From Oscillospiraceae bacterium (GTDB taxonomy: Bacteria > Bacillota > Clostridia > Oscillospirales > Oscillospiraceae), in the NCBI GenBank assembly GCA_910575265.1, contig CAJTEA010000017.1, positions 1 to 51,618 of the forward strand: a stretch of DNA of 51,618 nt. The letters are read 5' to 3'. Positions within the stretch are counted from its first letter, which is position 1, and every line of letters begins with the position of its first letter. The position numbers were made by a program, and so were the translations under genes. Shown piece after piece: positions 7,611-15,807 of this stretch. The notes beneath the pieces were generated by a model, which saw nothing but the letters and a program-made list of their open reading frames with translations, did not search any database and had not been told where the DNA came from.

Positions 7611-9068
7611 TTAAAACTGGAAATAGGCAAAGGCCCTGGCGCTGTACTCGGGGCCGTAGATACCGAAAATCAGCACGGCCAGCACCGCGCACAGGTAGAT
7701 GGCCCAGCGCGCCGGCAGGACCTGTCGGGTAATGTAGGGCCGCAGAGACCCATAGCACTCCTGGAGCAGGTCGGCCAGCGCCAGCGCGCCCACAGCGGCC
7801 AGCGCGACCAGGAAGTTGGGGGCGTCCAGCTTCAGGGCGAACAGCTGTCCCGGCAGGGCGGAGAGCTGAAAATTACGTACCGTGTGGACCAGCATCCCCC
7901 GGGCCGCGGAGAAGGACTGGGCCCGGAAAAACAGCCATGCGAAGTCCACCAGACAGAAGGTGAACACCGTCTGAGCCAACCGGCAGGGAAACCAGTCCCG
8001 GTTGATGTGGAGTACCCGGCAGACGCCCTCCCGGAGGGGGGCCAGCGCCTCGCCCACCACCTGATAGGCTCCGTTGAGGCCGCCCCAGACCACGAAGCTC
8101 CAGTTGGCCCCGTGCCACAGGCCGCTGACCAGGAAGGTGGCCATAAGGTTCATCTGCTTGCGCGGCCACCCCTTCCGGTTGCCCCCCAGGGGGATGTAGA
8201 GGTAGTCCCGGAACCAGGTGGACAGGGAGATGTGCCACCGCCGCCAGAATTCCCCCACTGACCGGGCCAGATAGGGCTGACGGAAATTTTCCATCAGGGT
8301 GAATCCCATCACCTGGGCCGCGCCAATGGCGATGTGGGAGTACCCGGCGAAATCGCCGTAGATCTGGAAGGCGAAGAACACGGTGGCCAGCACCACCGCC
8401 GCCCCAGGCAGCTGGGCGTAGTTGCCATAGACATGGTCCACCAGCATAGCCAGCCGGTCTGCGAGGACAATTTTCTCAAACATCCCCCACAGCATCAGCA
8501 GCAGGCCCGCCCGCGCCCGGTCCGGGTCAAAGGTATGCCGCTCATAGAGCTGGCCCAGCAGATTTTTGGACCGCTCGATTGGTCCGGCCACTAATTGGGG
8601 GAAGAAGGAGACAAACAGGGCATACCGGAAGATGTTTTTCTCCGGCGCCACCTCCCCCCGGTAGACGTCCACCGTGTAGGACAGGGCCTGAAAGGTATAA
8701 AAGGAAATGCCCACCGGCAGCACCACATCGAAGGCGGGCCGCTTGAGGGCCACCCCCGCCAGGGCCAGCGCGGCGGAGAGGTTGTCGAGAAAGAAACCGA
8801 AATATTTGAAGAAAAACAGAATGGCCAGGTTGGAGGCAAAGCTGAGAAACACCCACAGCCTTTTCCGCTTCCAGTGAATCAGCAGCCCGCTGGCATAGGT
8901 GATGAGGGTGGACAGGGCGATGAGCAGAGCGTATTTGGCGTTCCAGCACATATAAAAAAAGTAGCTGGCCGCCAGCAGCCACACCCACCGAACCCGGTGG
9001 GGCAGCAAAAAATATACCGCCGTCACCAGAGGAAAGAACAGCAGAAAGTCGATGGAATTGAACAGCAT
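7611..9068 (-). CDS. MBOAT family O-acyltransferase (AlgI/DltB-like)
   Basis: A 485-residue polytopic membrane enzyme with the MBOAT core: LPVGISFYTFQALSYTVDVYRG, SFFPQLVAGPIERSKNLL, YGDFAGYSHIAIG, FWRRWHISLSTWFRDYLYIPLGG and the catalytic histidine of LVSGLWHGANWSF. These are the hallmarks of the AlgI subgroup. The start at 9068 (MLFNSIDFLL) follows CTACGGAGGCGCC; the longer frame to 9311 crosses the promoter region of the divergent regulator gene and is unlikely. It is co-transcribed with the SGNH protein. Role: transfer of acetyl or a similar group to a cell-envelope polymer. Confidence 0.88.
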   Translation of the reverse strand: MLFNSIDFLLFFPLVTAVYFLLPHRVRWVWLLAASYFFYMCWNAKYALLIALSTLITYASGLLIHWKRKRLWVFLSFASNLAILFFFKYFGFFLDNLSAALALAGVALKRPAFDVVLPVGISFYTFQALSYTVDVYRGEVAPEKNIFRYALFVSFFPQLVAGPIERSKNLLGQLYERHTFDPDRARAGLLLMLWGMFEKIVLADRLAMLVDHVYGNYAQLPGAAVVLATVFFAFQIYGDFAGYSHIAIGAAQVMGFTLMENFRQPYLARSVGEFWRRWHISLSTWFRDYLYIPLGGNRKGWPRKQMNLMATFLVSGLWHGANWSFVVWGGLNGAYQVVGEALAPLREGVCRVLHINRDWFPCRLAQTVFTFCLVDFAWLFFRAQSFSAARGMLVHTVRNFQLSALPGQLFALKLDAPNFLVALAAVGALALADLLQECYGSLRPYITRQVLPARWAIYLCAVLAVLIFGIYGPEYSARAFAYFQF

Positions 9069-9172
9069 AGGCGCCTCCGTAGGGGGAAAAATATTTTCGC
9101 CGACAGTATACCACAAACGCGGAGAGAAATAAAGGCAAATGTTAAGAAGAATTTGGACAAGGCCATCACTTC

Positions 9173-9202
9173 TGGACAAATACACTCCACTTGTGTTAAT
9201 AT
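9173..9202 (+). promoter_or_regulatory. Probable promoter of the two-component operon
   Basis: TGGACA (9173-9178), 18 bp, TAATAT (9197-9202) lies 30 bp before the regulator's ATG and resembles a sigma-A promoter. Confidence 0.45.
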
Positions 9203-9231
9203 AGGGAAAACAACAAGGCGGTAACAGCCAT

Positions 9232-9900
9232 ATGCAAAAAATTATGATAATCGAGGATGACCCCGTCATTCGGGAAGAGTTGGCGCTGCTCCTGGAAAAC
9301 GAGGGATACACAGCTCTGGTAATTAAGAGGTTTACGGATATACCCGCGCAAGCGGCGCGGGTACACCCAAACCTTATCCTTTTGGATATTGGACTTCCGG
9401 GTAAAGATGGTTTCTCCCTGTGCGCCGCGTTGCGGAAGGCTGTTCCCGCGCCAATAATTTTTGTTACCAGCCGGGATGCTGGCGCGGACGAGGTACGGGC
9501 GCTGAGCCTGGGCGGGGACGACTACATCACCAAGCCATACAGCGTTCCCGTTCTGCTGGCCCGGATCAAGGCGGTCCTGCGCCGGAGCGGCGGCGGACCG
9601 GAACAGGCTGATTTGCTGGAGGCCGGTGAACTGCGATTAAGCATGGCAAAAGGGGTTGTGTCGTCCGGCGGAAAAGCCATAGAACTCAGCCGGAACGAAC
9701 TGCGAATTTTGGCTTGCCTGATGGTTCATACCGGGCAGATTGTTTCTCGGGCCGATCTGATTGACGCCCTGTGGGACAACCGAATTTACATTGATGACAA
9801 CACCCTCAGCGTGAATATGACCCGGCTGCGGGGAAAGCTGGCGGAGATCGGTCTGCCGGACGCCATCAAGACCCGGCGGGGAATGGGGTATCAACTATGA
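9232..9900 (+). CDS. OmpR-family response regulator, BceR-like
   Basis: The 222-residue protein has an N-terminal receiver domain (acidic pair ED at 8-10, phospho-acceptor Asp52 in LILLDIGLP, switch Thr79 and Lys101 in YITKPY) and a C-terminal winged helix (ELSRNELRILACL ... SVNMTRLRGKLAEIG). Length and the order regulator-kinase-ATPase-permease match the BceRSAB family, which senses cell-wall-active peptide antibiotics. Its stop overlaps the kinase start (ATGA, 9897-9900). A perfect BceR-type operator stands before the transporter genes (10894-10907), so the transporter should be its target. The symbol is withheld because the inducing peptide is unknown. Confidence 0.9.
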   Translation: MQKIMIIEDDPVIREELALLLENEGYTALVIKRFTDIPAQAARVHPNLILLDIGLPGKDGFSLCAALRKAVPAPIIFVTSRDAGADEVRALSLGGDDYITKPYSVPVLLARIKAVLRRSGGGPEQADLLEAGELRLSMAKGVVSSGGKAIELSRNELRILACLMVHTGQIVSRADLIDALWDNRIYIDDNTLSVNMTRLRGKLAEIGLPDAIKTRRGMGYQL

Positions 9901-10907
9901 CCCTGCGGGAATTTTTGTCGGACCGGCTGAAGCATATCGCGCTCCAAGTGATTTGCGCCGGACTGGCGACGCTGTTTCTTTTCGCCACAGGAACGCAGCC
10001 AGGGGTTCTGGTGATTTTGCTGATTGTGTTTCTGCTGGTTTTCCTGACGGTGAATATGTTTGATTTCTTTCAGCGGCGCGCCCGCCTCCTGGAATTGAAA
10101 TCTATTCTGGATGGTCTGGACCGTAAATACCTGTTTACGGAGTGCGTTCCGCCGCCAAAAGGACTTTTTGAACGGAAGCTCTTTGACCTGGCCCGTCTGG
10201 CTGGCCGCGATATGATTGGCGCCGTATCTGACGCCCAGGCATCCCAAAGGGAGTACCGGGAGTATGTGGAACGCTGGGTGCATGAGATCAAAGCCCCTCT
10301 CACCGCCGCCCGCCTCATTTGTCGGGAGTTGGACGGAGACACCCGCCGGAAGCTCACAGCGGAACTCAGTCAAATCGAGGCCCATATAGAGCGGGCATTG
10401 TTTTACGCCCGTGCGGAGAACCCGGAACAAGACTGTCTGTTCCGGCAGATAGAGCTTGAAAAAATCGCAGCTCAGGCGATTGAGAACCACCGTTCCCTAT
10501 TGATCCAAAACGGTATTCGGGTAGAGTTGGAAAATATGAACCGCGCCGTCTATACCGATGAAAAGTGGGCAGTATTCATCCTGGGTCAGTTGCTGCAAAA
10601 CGCCGCCCGCTATCGGGGACCGGAACCGGTCATCACTCTTTCAGCCAAGCCTCTCGGAAAACAGGTACAGCTTACCGTTTCAGACAATGGCATTGGTATC
10701 CCCGCCCATGAACTTCCCCGTGTGTTTGACAGAGGTTTTACCGGCAGCAACGGACGCAGCCGGGGCGGTTCCACTGGTATGGGCCTGTATCTGTGCGGAA
10801 AACTGTCTGGTTTCCTGGAGCTTGGACTGGAGATTGTCTCTGAGGAAGGAAAGCGAACCACTGTTACCCTCACCTTTCCCACGAAGCAAAACCTTACAAA
10901 ACTGTAA
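9897..10907 (+). CDS. Intramembrane-sensing histidine kinase, BceS-like
   Basis: The 336-residue kinase has two closely spaced membrane helices (about 13-32 and 36-55) with almost no extracellular loop, the mark of intramembrane-sensing kinases that depend on their ABC transporter for the signal. The phospho-acceptor is His129 in YVERWVHEIKAPLTAARL. The ATPase domain has QLLQNAARY, DNGIGIP and GSTGMGLYLCGKL boxes and a normal C-terminus. The gene overlaps the regulator gene by 4 bp. Its final codons contain the predicted operator for the downstream transporter genes. Confidence 0.9.
   Translation: MTLREFLSDRLKHIALQVICAGLATLFLFATGTQPGVLVILLIVFLLVFLTVNMFDFFQRRARLLELKSILDGLDRKYLFTECVPPPKGLFERKLFDLARLAGRDMIGAVSDAQASQREYREYVERWVHEIKAPLTAARLICRELDGDTRRKLTAELSQIEAHIERALFYARAENPEQDCLFRQIELEKIAAQAIENHRSLLIQNGIRVELENMNRAVYTDEKWAVFILGQLLQNAARYRGPEPVITLSAKPLGKQVQLTVSDNGIGIPAHELPRVFDRGFTGSNGRSRGGSTGMGLYLCGKLSGFLELGLEIVSEEGKRTTVTLTFPTKQNLTKL
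10894..10907. promoter_or_regulatory. BceR-type operator before the ABC transporter genes
   Basis: The sequence TTACA-AAAC-TGTAA matches the consensus TNACA-N4-TGTAA reported for BceR-like regulators. It overlaps the kinase stop codon and stands 79 bp before the ATPase start. A weak promoter (TACAAC, 17 bp, TACCAT at 10929-10957) follows at a distance suited to activation. Confidence 0.6.
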
Positions 10908-10986
10908 GACAAATCAATATGACTTCGATACAACAGCCTTCGCTTTTGGTGTACCATAGAGCCACAAGCAAAGGAGGCAAACTGCC

Positions 10987-11745
10987 ATGTTACAAGTACA
11001 AAATATCGAAAAATATTATGGGAGCAAAAACAACGTCACTCAGGCGTTGGACCGGGTAAGCTTTGACGTGGAGGCTGGGGAGTTCCTGGCCATCATGGGC
11101 GCGTCAGGGAGTGGAAAAACCACTCTGCTCAACTGTATCTCCACCATCGACACCATCAGCGCCGGAAAAATCCTGCTGGACGGTGTGAACATCGCCGATC
11201 TCAGCGAGGAAGAATTGGCGAAATTTCGCCGGGAGCGGCTGGGTTTTGTCTTCCAGGACTTCAATCTTCTGGACACCCTGACCGTTGAGGAAAACATCGA
11301 GCTGGCTCTCTCGCTGAACCATACCGACCCCAAAGCGGTACAAAGCAAAGTGCATGATGTGGCTCAAAAGCTGGGGATTACCGACATACTGACCAAGTTC
11401 CCCTACCAGATTTCCGGCGGACAGAAGCAGCGAACCGCCTGCGCCAGAGCGATGGTGGCTGGGCAATCCCTGCTCCTGGCTGATGAACCCACTGGGGCGC
11501 TGGACTCCAAGGCATCTAAGAATCTGCTGGAAATCATGACCACCATGAACCAGGACATGGGCGCTACCATTCTCATGGTTACTCACGACGCTTACAGCGC
11601 CAGCTATGCCAAACGGGTGCTGTTCCTGAAGGACGGACGGGTGTTCAATAAGCTGCTCCGGGGAGAACGGGGACGGCCTGTGTTTTACCACGAGATTCTG
11701 GATGTTCTTGCCGCGCTGGGGGGTGATGTCAGTGACGTTATCTGA
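10987..11745 (+). CDS. ABC transporter ATP-binding protein, BceA-like
   Basis: A 252-residue nucleotide-binding subunit: Walker A GASGSGKTT (38-46), Q-loop VFQDFNLLDTLT, signature ISGGQKQR, Walker B LLLADEPTGALDSK and switch His in LMVTHD. The conserved ...NLLDTLTVEENI segment is typical of the MacB/LolD/Bce group, which removes peptides from the membrane or its targets rather than pumping them out. The start follows AAAGGAGG (10970-10977). The C-terminal 30 residues overlap the permease start by 20 bp, so translation is coupled. Confidence 0.92.
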   Translation: MLQVQNIEKYYGSKNNVTQALDRVSFDVEAGEFLAIMGASGSGKTTLLNCISTIDTISAGKILLDGVNIADLSEEELAKFRRERLGFVFQDFNLLDTLTVEENIELALSLNHTDPKAVQSKVHDVAQKLGITDILTKFPYQISGGQKQRTACARAMVAGQSLLLADEPTGALDSKASKNLLEIMTTMNQDMGATILMVTHDAYSASYAKRVLFLKDGRVFNKLLRGERGRPVFYHEILDVLAALGGDVSDVI

Positions 11746-13684
11746 GCTCTCCCTGCGCAACGCCAAGCGCCAGGCCCAGGATTATATGGTCTATTTTGTC
11801 ACAGTGGTCATGGCCGCGGCCCTGCTGTATTCGTTTAACGGGCTGGTATTCTCTCAGGAGATCATCACCTTGTCCAAGGGTATCTCCGTACTTCCTCTGA
11901 TGATCGTGCTGGCCAGCGTGGTGGTGGTGTGCATCTTTGGCTGGCTGGTGGCCTACGCCACCAGATTCATGCTTCTGCGCCGGGGCCGGGAGCTGGGGCT
12001 CTATCTGCTCATTGGCTTGGAGAACCGGCAATTAGCCCGGCTGTTCTTTCTGGAAAATCTGGCTGTGGGCGGCTGTGCCCTGGTGCTGGGGACCGCCCTG
12101 GGCGGGCTGTTCTATCAGGCGTTCCGTGCCATTGTACTGGCGCTGTTCGGCCTGCCCTACGCCTTTTCATTCGGCTTTTCCCTCCCCGCCTTGGGACTGA
12201 CGGTCCTCTATTTTGCCTTGATCTATCTCTTTGCCCTTCGCCGCAGCCGCAAATATATCCGCAGGGCGAATATCCACGACCTGATCTATGTTGACCGTGC
12301 CAACGAGGGCATGGTCATTCAAACGGGAAATGTGCGCCGCTGGATGTTCTCTTTCTCCATTGTGCTGGGTGTGGCCGGAACCTGTCTGCTGATGGCGGGA
12401 GGAGCCATTTTTGGCATCACCGGGGCGGGATGCGTCATTGCGTTCCTGTTCGGCTTTTTCCTCAGCTTCGCCTCCGGTGTACCCGCCTTCTTCGACAGGC
12501 GGCCCGCCCGGAAGTACCGGGGACAAAGCCTGTTGGTATTTCGTACCCTGACAGCCAAGCTGGCCACCATGGGTGTGCTGATGGCCACCATCTCCATGAT
12601 TTTTACGGCCACCCTGATCTCTGAGGGGGCCGGGTTGGTTTTCCGGGGGCTTTTCGCGGGCCGTGCGGCGGAAAACGCCTGCTTCGACCTGTATATCGGC
12701 GCTGCCGGCGACGGACCGGTCAGCCAGGATTATTTCGATTTCATCCAGGACAATATTTCCGTAGAACGGGAGCTGTACTACTGCGTCTACCAAGCGGAGG
12801 ACAGCCGGGTCATGGACTATGTGGAGCGCATGGGAGAGGACTATCACCGCTACTTTGACCGGGACCCGGTGCTGCGGTACAGCGACTACGCCGCGCTCCG
12901 CGCCATTGCCGGATACCCGCCGGTGGAATTGAAGCCGGGGGAGTATCTCATCCACTGCAGGGCCTACCTGGAAAAGCACTTGACCGGCTACACCCAGCCC
13001 ATCTCCCTGGGAGGCGCCAGCCTGATTCCCGGCGGGGTCCACGCGGAACACCTGCTGCAAAATTACGACACGGGCAACGGGGCGCGGTATATCCTAGTGG
13101 TGCCGGACGAAGTGGCGGAGGACCTTCCGGTGTTTCACCACGCCTATGCGGCCAAGACTGCCCAGCCAGTGACGGAGGCCCAATTTGACGTCCTGTGTGA
13201 CATCAATTATAGACTGGGAGAACAGAATCTTCTGGAGCCAAGCTATGATGAGATTCACACCAAAGCCTCAGAAAAGGCGGAAGAGGCGGCCCAGACGGTC
13301 CTGGTCGTCTTTCCCCTCTTCTATCTGGCCCTGGCCCTCACCATGACCGCCGCCACCATCCTTACTATCCAACAGCTCAGCGAAACAGAGCGGTACAAGC
13401 GACAGTTTCAGCTCCTGCAAAAGCTGGGCATGGACCGGCGGGAGATGGCAAGGACTCTGCGAAACCAGTTCGCCATTTACTACGTCCTGCCCGCCGTGCC
13501 GTCGGTGCTCATCGGGGTGCCCTTTATCCTTCATCTGGCCAGTGCGCCCGAGCCAGGAGTGATGGTTGGAATGAGCAGTCCTTTGGCCATTGTGACGATC
13601 TCGCTGGGGATTTTCTTCCTGATTTATGCGATTTATATTTTGCTGGCCTATACCAGCTTGAAGCGAAACGTACTACCCAAATAA
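11726..13684 (+). CDS. ABC transporter permease, BceB-like (FtsX fold)
   Basis: The 652-residue protein has about 10 membrane segments: one near the N-terminus (YMVYFVTVVMAAALLYSF), a FtsX block at about 55-165 (RGRELGLYLLIGLENRQLARLFFLENL), pairs at about 200-330, a large extracytoplasmic domain of about 200 residues after RAAENACFDLYIG, and a second FtsX block at the C-terminus (KRQFQLLQKLGMDRREMARTL). This layout is unique to BceB-type permeases, where the large domain recognises the peptide and signals to the kinase. The start at 11726 has GGGGGG just upstream; 11702 gives an unlikely longer form. It ends the operon before a strong terminator. Confidence 0.9.
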   Translation: MSVTLSELSLRNAKRQAQDYMVYFVTVVMAAALLYSFNGLVFSQEIITLSKGISVLPLMIVLASVVVVCIFGWLVAYATRFMLLRRGRELGLYLLIGLENRQLARLFFLENLAVGGCALVLGTALGGLFYQAFRAIVLALFGLPYAFSFGFSLPALGLTVLYFALIYLFALRRSRKYIRRANIHDLIYVDRANEGMVIQTGNVRRWMFSFSIVLGVAGTCLLMAGGAIFGITGAGCVIAFLFGFFLSFASGVPAFFDRRPARKYRGQSLLVFRTLTAKLATMGVLMATISMIFTATLISEGAGLVFRGLFAGRAAENACFDLYIGAAGDGPVSQDYFDFIQDNISVERELYYCVYQAEDSRVMDYVERMGEDYHRYFDRDPVLRYSDYAALRAIAGYPPVELKPGEYLIHCRAYLEKHLTGYTQPISLGGASLIPGGVHAEHLLQNYDTGNGARYILVVPDEVAEDLPVFHHAYAAKTAQPVTEAQFDVLCDINYRLGEQNLLEPSYDEIHTKASEKAEEAAQTVLVVFPLFYLALALTMTAATILTIQQLSETERYKRQFQLLQKLGMDRREMARTLRNQFAIYYVLPAVPSVLIGVPFILHLASAPEPGVMVGMSSPLAIVTISLGIFFLIYAIYILLAYTSLKRNVLPK

Positions 13685-13707
13685 GGTGGCAGCCACCAAC
13701 CCCCTGT

Positions 13708-13737
13708 AAAACCGGGCGCAAGCGCGCCCGGTTTTTT
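13708..13737 (+). terminator. Terminator of the Bce-like operon
   Basis: A 12-bp perfect stem AAAACCGGGCGC (13708-13719) / GCGCCCGGTTTT (13724-13735) with a 4-base loop, followed by T. Confidence 0.85.
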
Positions 13738-13739
13738 AA

Positions 13740-13985
13740 ACCGCGTCCGGCGTCTGCTGTTACTGGCGGAGCGAGGACATTCGGGCCATTGAACAGGCCG
13801 CGGCCATACTGCTGTCCACTCTGGCGGGGAAGGACACCGCGCCGGAGGACACCCGCAAATGGTCTGTGGACCACGGGTACAAGGCCCTGGGCAGCGGGAC
13901 CGATTACGCCTGCTTTGCCCCGCGGTTTGCCCAAGGCCTTCTCCACAAAATTTATACTTGCAAAGTATCCGGAGCTATGGTATAA
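13740..13985 (+). pseudogene. Possible remnant of a C39-like peptidase/hydrolase gene
   Basis: A frame without a start codon is open between the terminator and the tRNA. It has coding-like composition: CCYWRSEDIRAIEQAAA, then LSTLAGKDTAPEDTRKWSVD and HGYKALGSGTDYACFA. The later part recalls the wa-x-nGY-x3-G-x-Gts pattern of C39_2-type papain-like domains, but the expected Cys motif (GCGP) is missing and the frame ends within the tRNA promoter. I read it as a gene fragment; the family assignment is weak. Nothing else is seen between 13738 and 13957. Confidence 0.3.
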
Positions 13986-13986
13986 T
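13958..13986 (+). promoter_or_regulatory. Promoter of tRNA-Gly
   Basis: TTGCAA (13958-13963), 17 bp, TATAAT (13981-13986) lies 20 bp upstream of the tRNA 5' end. Confidence 0.8.
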
Positions 13987-14006
13987 GTGAAAAAATAAAA
14001 GTACAT

Positions 14007-14080
14007 GCAGGTGTAGTTCAATGGCAGAATGTCAGCTTCCCAAGCTGAACACGAGGGTTCGATTCCCTTCACCTGCTCCA
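14007..14080 (+). tRNA. tRNA-Gly (anticodon CCC)
   Basis: Acceptor arms GCAGGTG (14007-14013) and CACCTGC (14070-14076) pair fully. The D loop (TTCAATGGCAGAA), anticodon arm TCAGC-TTCCCAA-GCTGA and T arm GAGGG-TTCGATT-CCCTT are canonical. The CCA end is encoded (14078-14080). The CCC anticodon reads GGG glycine codons. It is a single tRNA with its own promoter and terminator. Confidence 0.95.
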
Positions 14081-14084
14081 TGCG

Positions 14085-14130
14085 AAAACCCGCCGAAAGC
14101 CTTGAAAATCAAGGACTTTCGGCGGGTTTT
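14085..14130 (+). terminator. Terminator of tRNA-Gly
   Basis: A 15-bp perfect stem AAAACCCGCCGAAAG (14085-14099) / CTTTCGGCGGGTTTT (14116-14130), with an inner CCTTGAAAATCAAGG hairpin. Confidence 0.8.
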
Positions 14131-14141
14131 GTCCGTCGCTT

Positions 14142-14170
14142 AAATACCCCCGGCTTTGCCGGGGGTATTT
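14142..14170 (-). terminator. Terminator of lrgAB
   Basis: A 13-bp perfect stem AAATACCCCCGGC (14142-14154) / GCCGGGGGTATTT (14158-14170) lies immediately after the lrgB stop on the minus strand. Confidence 0.7.
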
Positions 14171-14171
14171 A

Positions 14172-14852
14172 TTACAGGAACAGCGCCAGAAGGGAGGTGA
14201 GGATACCGCACACGCAGATGGCGATGGAGCTCATGGCGCCCTGAATTTTGCCGATCTCCAGGGCTCGGGTGGTGCCCAGGGCGTGGCTGCATGCGCCGAT
14301 GGCGAGGCCCTCCGCCACGGGCTCTGTAATGTGAAACAGCTTCGCGAAGATGGGAGCGAACACCGCCCCGGTGATTCCGGCTACCATCACCGCCGCCGCC
14401 GAGATTCCGGCCACGCCGCCGTGGCTCTCCGCGATGCCCATGGCGATAGCGGTGGTGACGCTCTTGGGCATGAGAGAGGCGGTAAGGGCCTCGTCCACAT
14501 GGAACAGCTTGCACAGCGCCAATATGCTGCCCACGCTGGTGAGGGAGCCCACCAGACAGCCCGCCAATACAGGGAGGAAATGTTCCTTTAAAATATCCCG
14601 CTGGTTATAGATATTCAGGGCCAGCACGGCGGTGACAGGCCCCAGCATGAGCTTGATAAAATCGCCGCCGATGGAGTAGGTCTCATAGGGAATGCGGAAC
14701 ACAGAAAGCACCGCGATGACCAAAGCCACGGCGATCAGGAGGGGGTTGCACAGCAGGAATCTGGTCTTGTTCTGTACCCAGCAGCCGAAGCACCAGGCGG
14801 CGGCGGTGAGGGTCAGGCCGAAAAAGGGAGAATTCAGCACAGGGTCAAGCAT
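14172..14852 (-). CDS. lrgB: LrgB family membrane protein (antiholin-like / glycolate-pyruvate type)
   Basis: A 226-residue protein with about 6 membrane segments and the LrgB signature: LGPVTAVLALNIYNQRD, SLMPKSVTTAIAMGIAE, SAAAVMVAGITGAVF and ACSHALGTTRALEIGKIQGAMS. LrgAB proteins move small organic acids such as pyruvate or glycolate and were first described as modulators of murein hydrolase activity. The gene overlaps lrgA by 8 bp, and both follow the small Xre gene on the same strand. No LytSR sensor pair is in view; the Xre gene upstream is the only visible candidate regulator. Confidence 0.88.
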   Translation of the reverse strand: MLDPVLNSPFFGLTLTAAAWCFGCWVQNKTRFLLCNPLLIAVALVIAVLSVFRIPYETYSIGGDFIKLMLGPVTAVLALNIYNQRDILKEHFLPVLAGCLVGSLTSVGSILALCKLFHVDEALTASLMPKSVTTAIAMGIAESHGGVAGISAAAVMVAGITGAVFAPIFAKLFHITEPVAEGLAIGACSHALGTTRALEIGKIQGAMSSIAICVCGILTSLLALFL

Positions 14853-15216
14853 CTTTCCCTGCCCCCTTTCCTTTGGAGCGGCGAATCAGCCACTGAACGG
14901 TCCAGCCGGTGACGAGATAGACCAGCGGCGTAGTGAGGAAGCTGATGAGCAGGAAGGGCGCCAGCTGCCGCAGAACCGCCGGGGCGTGCTCCATCACCCC
15001 CACGCAGGAGGGGAGGAAGAAGAAGGCCATGTTGGCCACCAGAAAGCCGCTGACCCGCTGGATGTGTTCCGGCTTGATGATCCGGGTGAACAGCAGCAGC
15101 CCCAGCAGGAGTAAAGCGATAACGCTTGCCGGGAAGGCCACGGGAAGCAGCGCCGCGATGCCCTCAGAGACAAGGCAGACGCCGAAGATAACGACGAATT
15201 CCGCCATAATGTTCAA
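14845..15216 (-). CDS. lrgA: LrgA/CidA family membrane protein (holin-like)
   Basis: A 123-residue protein with four membrane helices; LPVAFPASVIALLLLGLLLF, the LVANMAFFFLPSCVGVME block and the FLTTPLVYLVTGW end match LrgA/CidA. The start is taken as TTG at 15216, because GAGGTG (15224-15229) lies 7 bases before it; the ATG at 15207 would have a 16-base spacer. The ribosome site is inside the 3' end of the Xre gene, which ends only 6 bp upstream, so the three genes form one transcript. Confidence 0.85.
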   Translation of the reverse strand: MNIMAEFVVIFGVCLVSEGIAALLPVAFPASVIALLLLGLLLFTRIIKPEHIQRVSGFLVANMAFFFLPSCVGVMEHAPAVLRQLAPFLLISFLTTPLVYLVTGWTVQWLIRRSKGKGAGKDA

Positions 15217-15222
15217 AAGCGA

Positions 15223-15438
15223 TCACCTCTCACGTTTGTCCGACCGTCCCACCAGATAGTCCAGGGACACGTCGTAGAAGTCGGCCATTTGGACCAGAAC
15301 GGAGGCGGTGGGTTCACGCTCATTTTTCTCATAGCGGCGGTATGTGCTGAAAGGAATGTCCATCCCCTCAGCAGCAAGCAGCTGTGTCAGCCCGTGCTCA
15401 TTTCTGAGCGCACACAGCCTTTCAGATAATTTTGTCAT
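15223..15438 (-). CDS. Small Xre-family repressor, module 1
   Basis: The 71-residue protein is almost entirely an HTH domain (MTKLSERLCALRNEHGLTQ ... STYRRYEKNEREPTAS) ending in SLDYLVGRSDKRER. The start at 15438 is preferred to 15447 because AGAGGA would be too close to the earlier ATG. It is transcribed away from the small gene at 15530. The 90 bp between them hold a perfect promoter for that gene and three copies of TAATCC(A/G)AA, so it very probably represses that gene and itself. The C-terminal half is almost the same as that of the Xre at 23122 (YEK.EREP.ASVL..MA...V..DYLVGR.DKR). Confidence 0.85.
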   Translation of the reverse strand: MTKLSERLCALRNEHGLTQLLAAEGMDIPFSTYRRYEKNEREPTASVLVQMADFYDVSLDYLVGRSDKRER

Positions 15439-15453
15439 TTTAATCATTTCCTC

Positions 15454-15482
15454 TTGACAGGCCCGTTTGGATTAATTATAAT
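15454..15482 (+). promoter_or_regulatory. Perfect sigma-A promoter of small protein A
   Basis: TTGACA (15454-15459), exactly 17 bp, TATAAT (15477-15482), 48 bp before the ATG at 15530. Operator 1 fills the spacer. Confidence 0.88.
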
Positions 15483-15519
15483 AAAGACGAAAATAATCCA
15501 AATAGAGTAATCCGAACGG
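15462..15519. promoter_or_regulatory. Xre operator cluster, module 1
   Basis: Three similar sites: the complement of CCCGTTTGGATTAA (15462-15475), ATAATCCAAAT (15493-15503) and GTAATCCGAACGG (15507-15519). The common core is TAATCC(A/G)AA, the first copy inverted relative to the others. One site lies between -35 and -10, two lie downstream of the start point. Confidence 0.65.
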
Positions 15520-15529
15520 AGGAATCACA

Positions 15530-15793
15530 ATGGATGACCTGACCCTCTGCCTGTACGAATTTTTGATGGAACGGCGTATGGGGCGCCTGTGGAAAGATGA
15601 AGAATACAGAACGTGTAATTTGAAAGTGAAATTACAAAAAGAAAAGGTGGAATCCCGCCTGAACGAGGAACAGCGGAAGGAGCTGGACCTGCTTCTGGAT
15701 CACGTTGCGGAGCGGAGCAGCCTGGAAAAGTCGTACCTGTTTCAGGCAGTGCTGGAGCTCATCCGGGAGCTGAACGCCCTGGCGCAGGCGTAA
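15530..15793 (+). CDS. Small helical protein A, DUF6809-like (module 1)
   Basis: An 87-residue, charged, all-helical product. It shares a pattern with the two other small proteins of this window: an N-terminal LYEFLMERRMGRLWKDEEY segment (E-x2-R...L...E/G-Y) and a C-terminal helix SYLFQAVLELIREL. This resembles the small Clostridia DUF6809 proteins, whose role is unknown; protein A is the most divergent. The start ATG follows ACGGAGGAATCACA. It is expressed from a near-ideal promoter under the divergent Xre. Its stop lies 14 bp from the end of the convergent lysA. Confidence 0.7.
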   Translation: MDDLTLCLYEFLMERRMGRLWKDEEYRTCNLKVKLQKEKVESRLNEEQRKELDLLLDHVAERSSLEKSYLFQAVLELIRELNALAQA

Positions 15794-15807
15794 AGCCGCG
15801 TCCCTGG

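Noticed and set aside
6921..8261. 446-codon plus-strand frame over the SGNH/MBOAT genes
   Set aside because: Low-complexity product; the minus strand carries catalytic motifs and ribosome sites.
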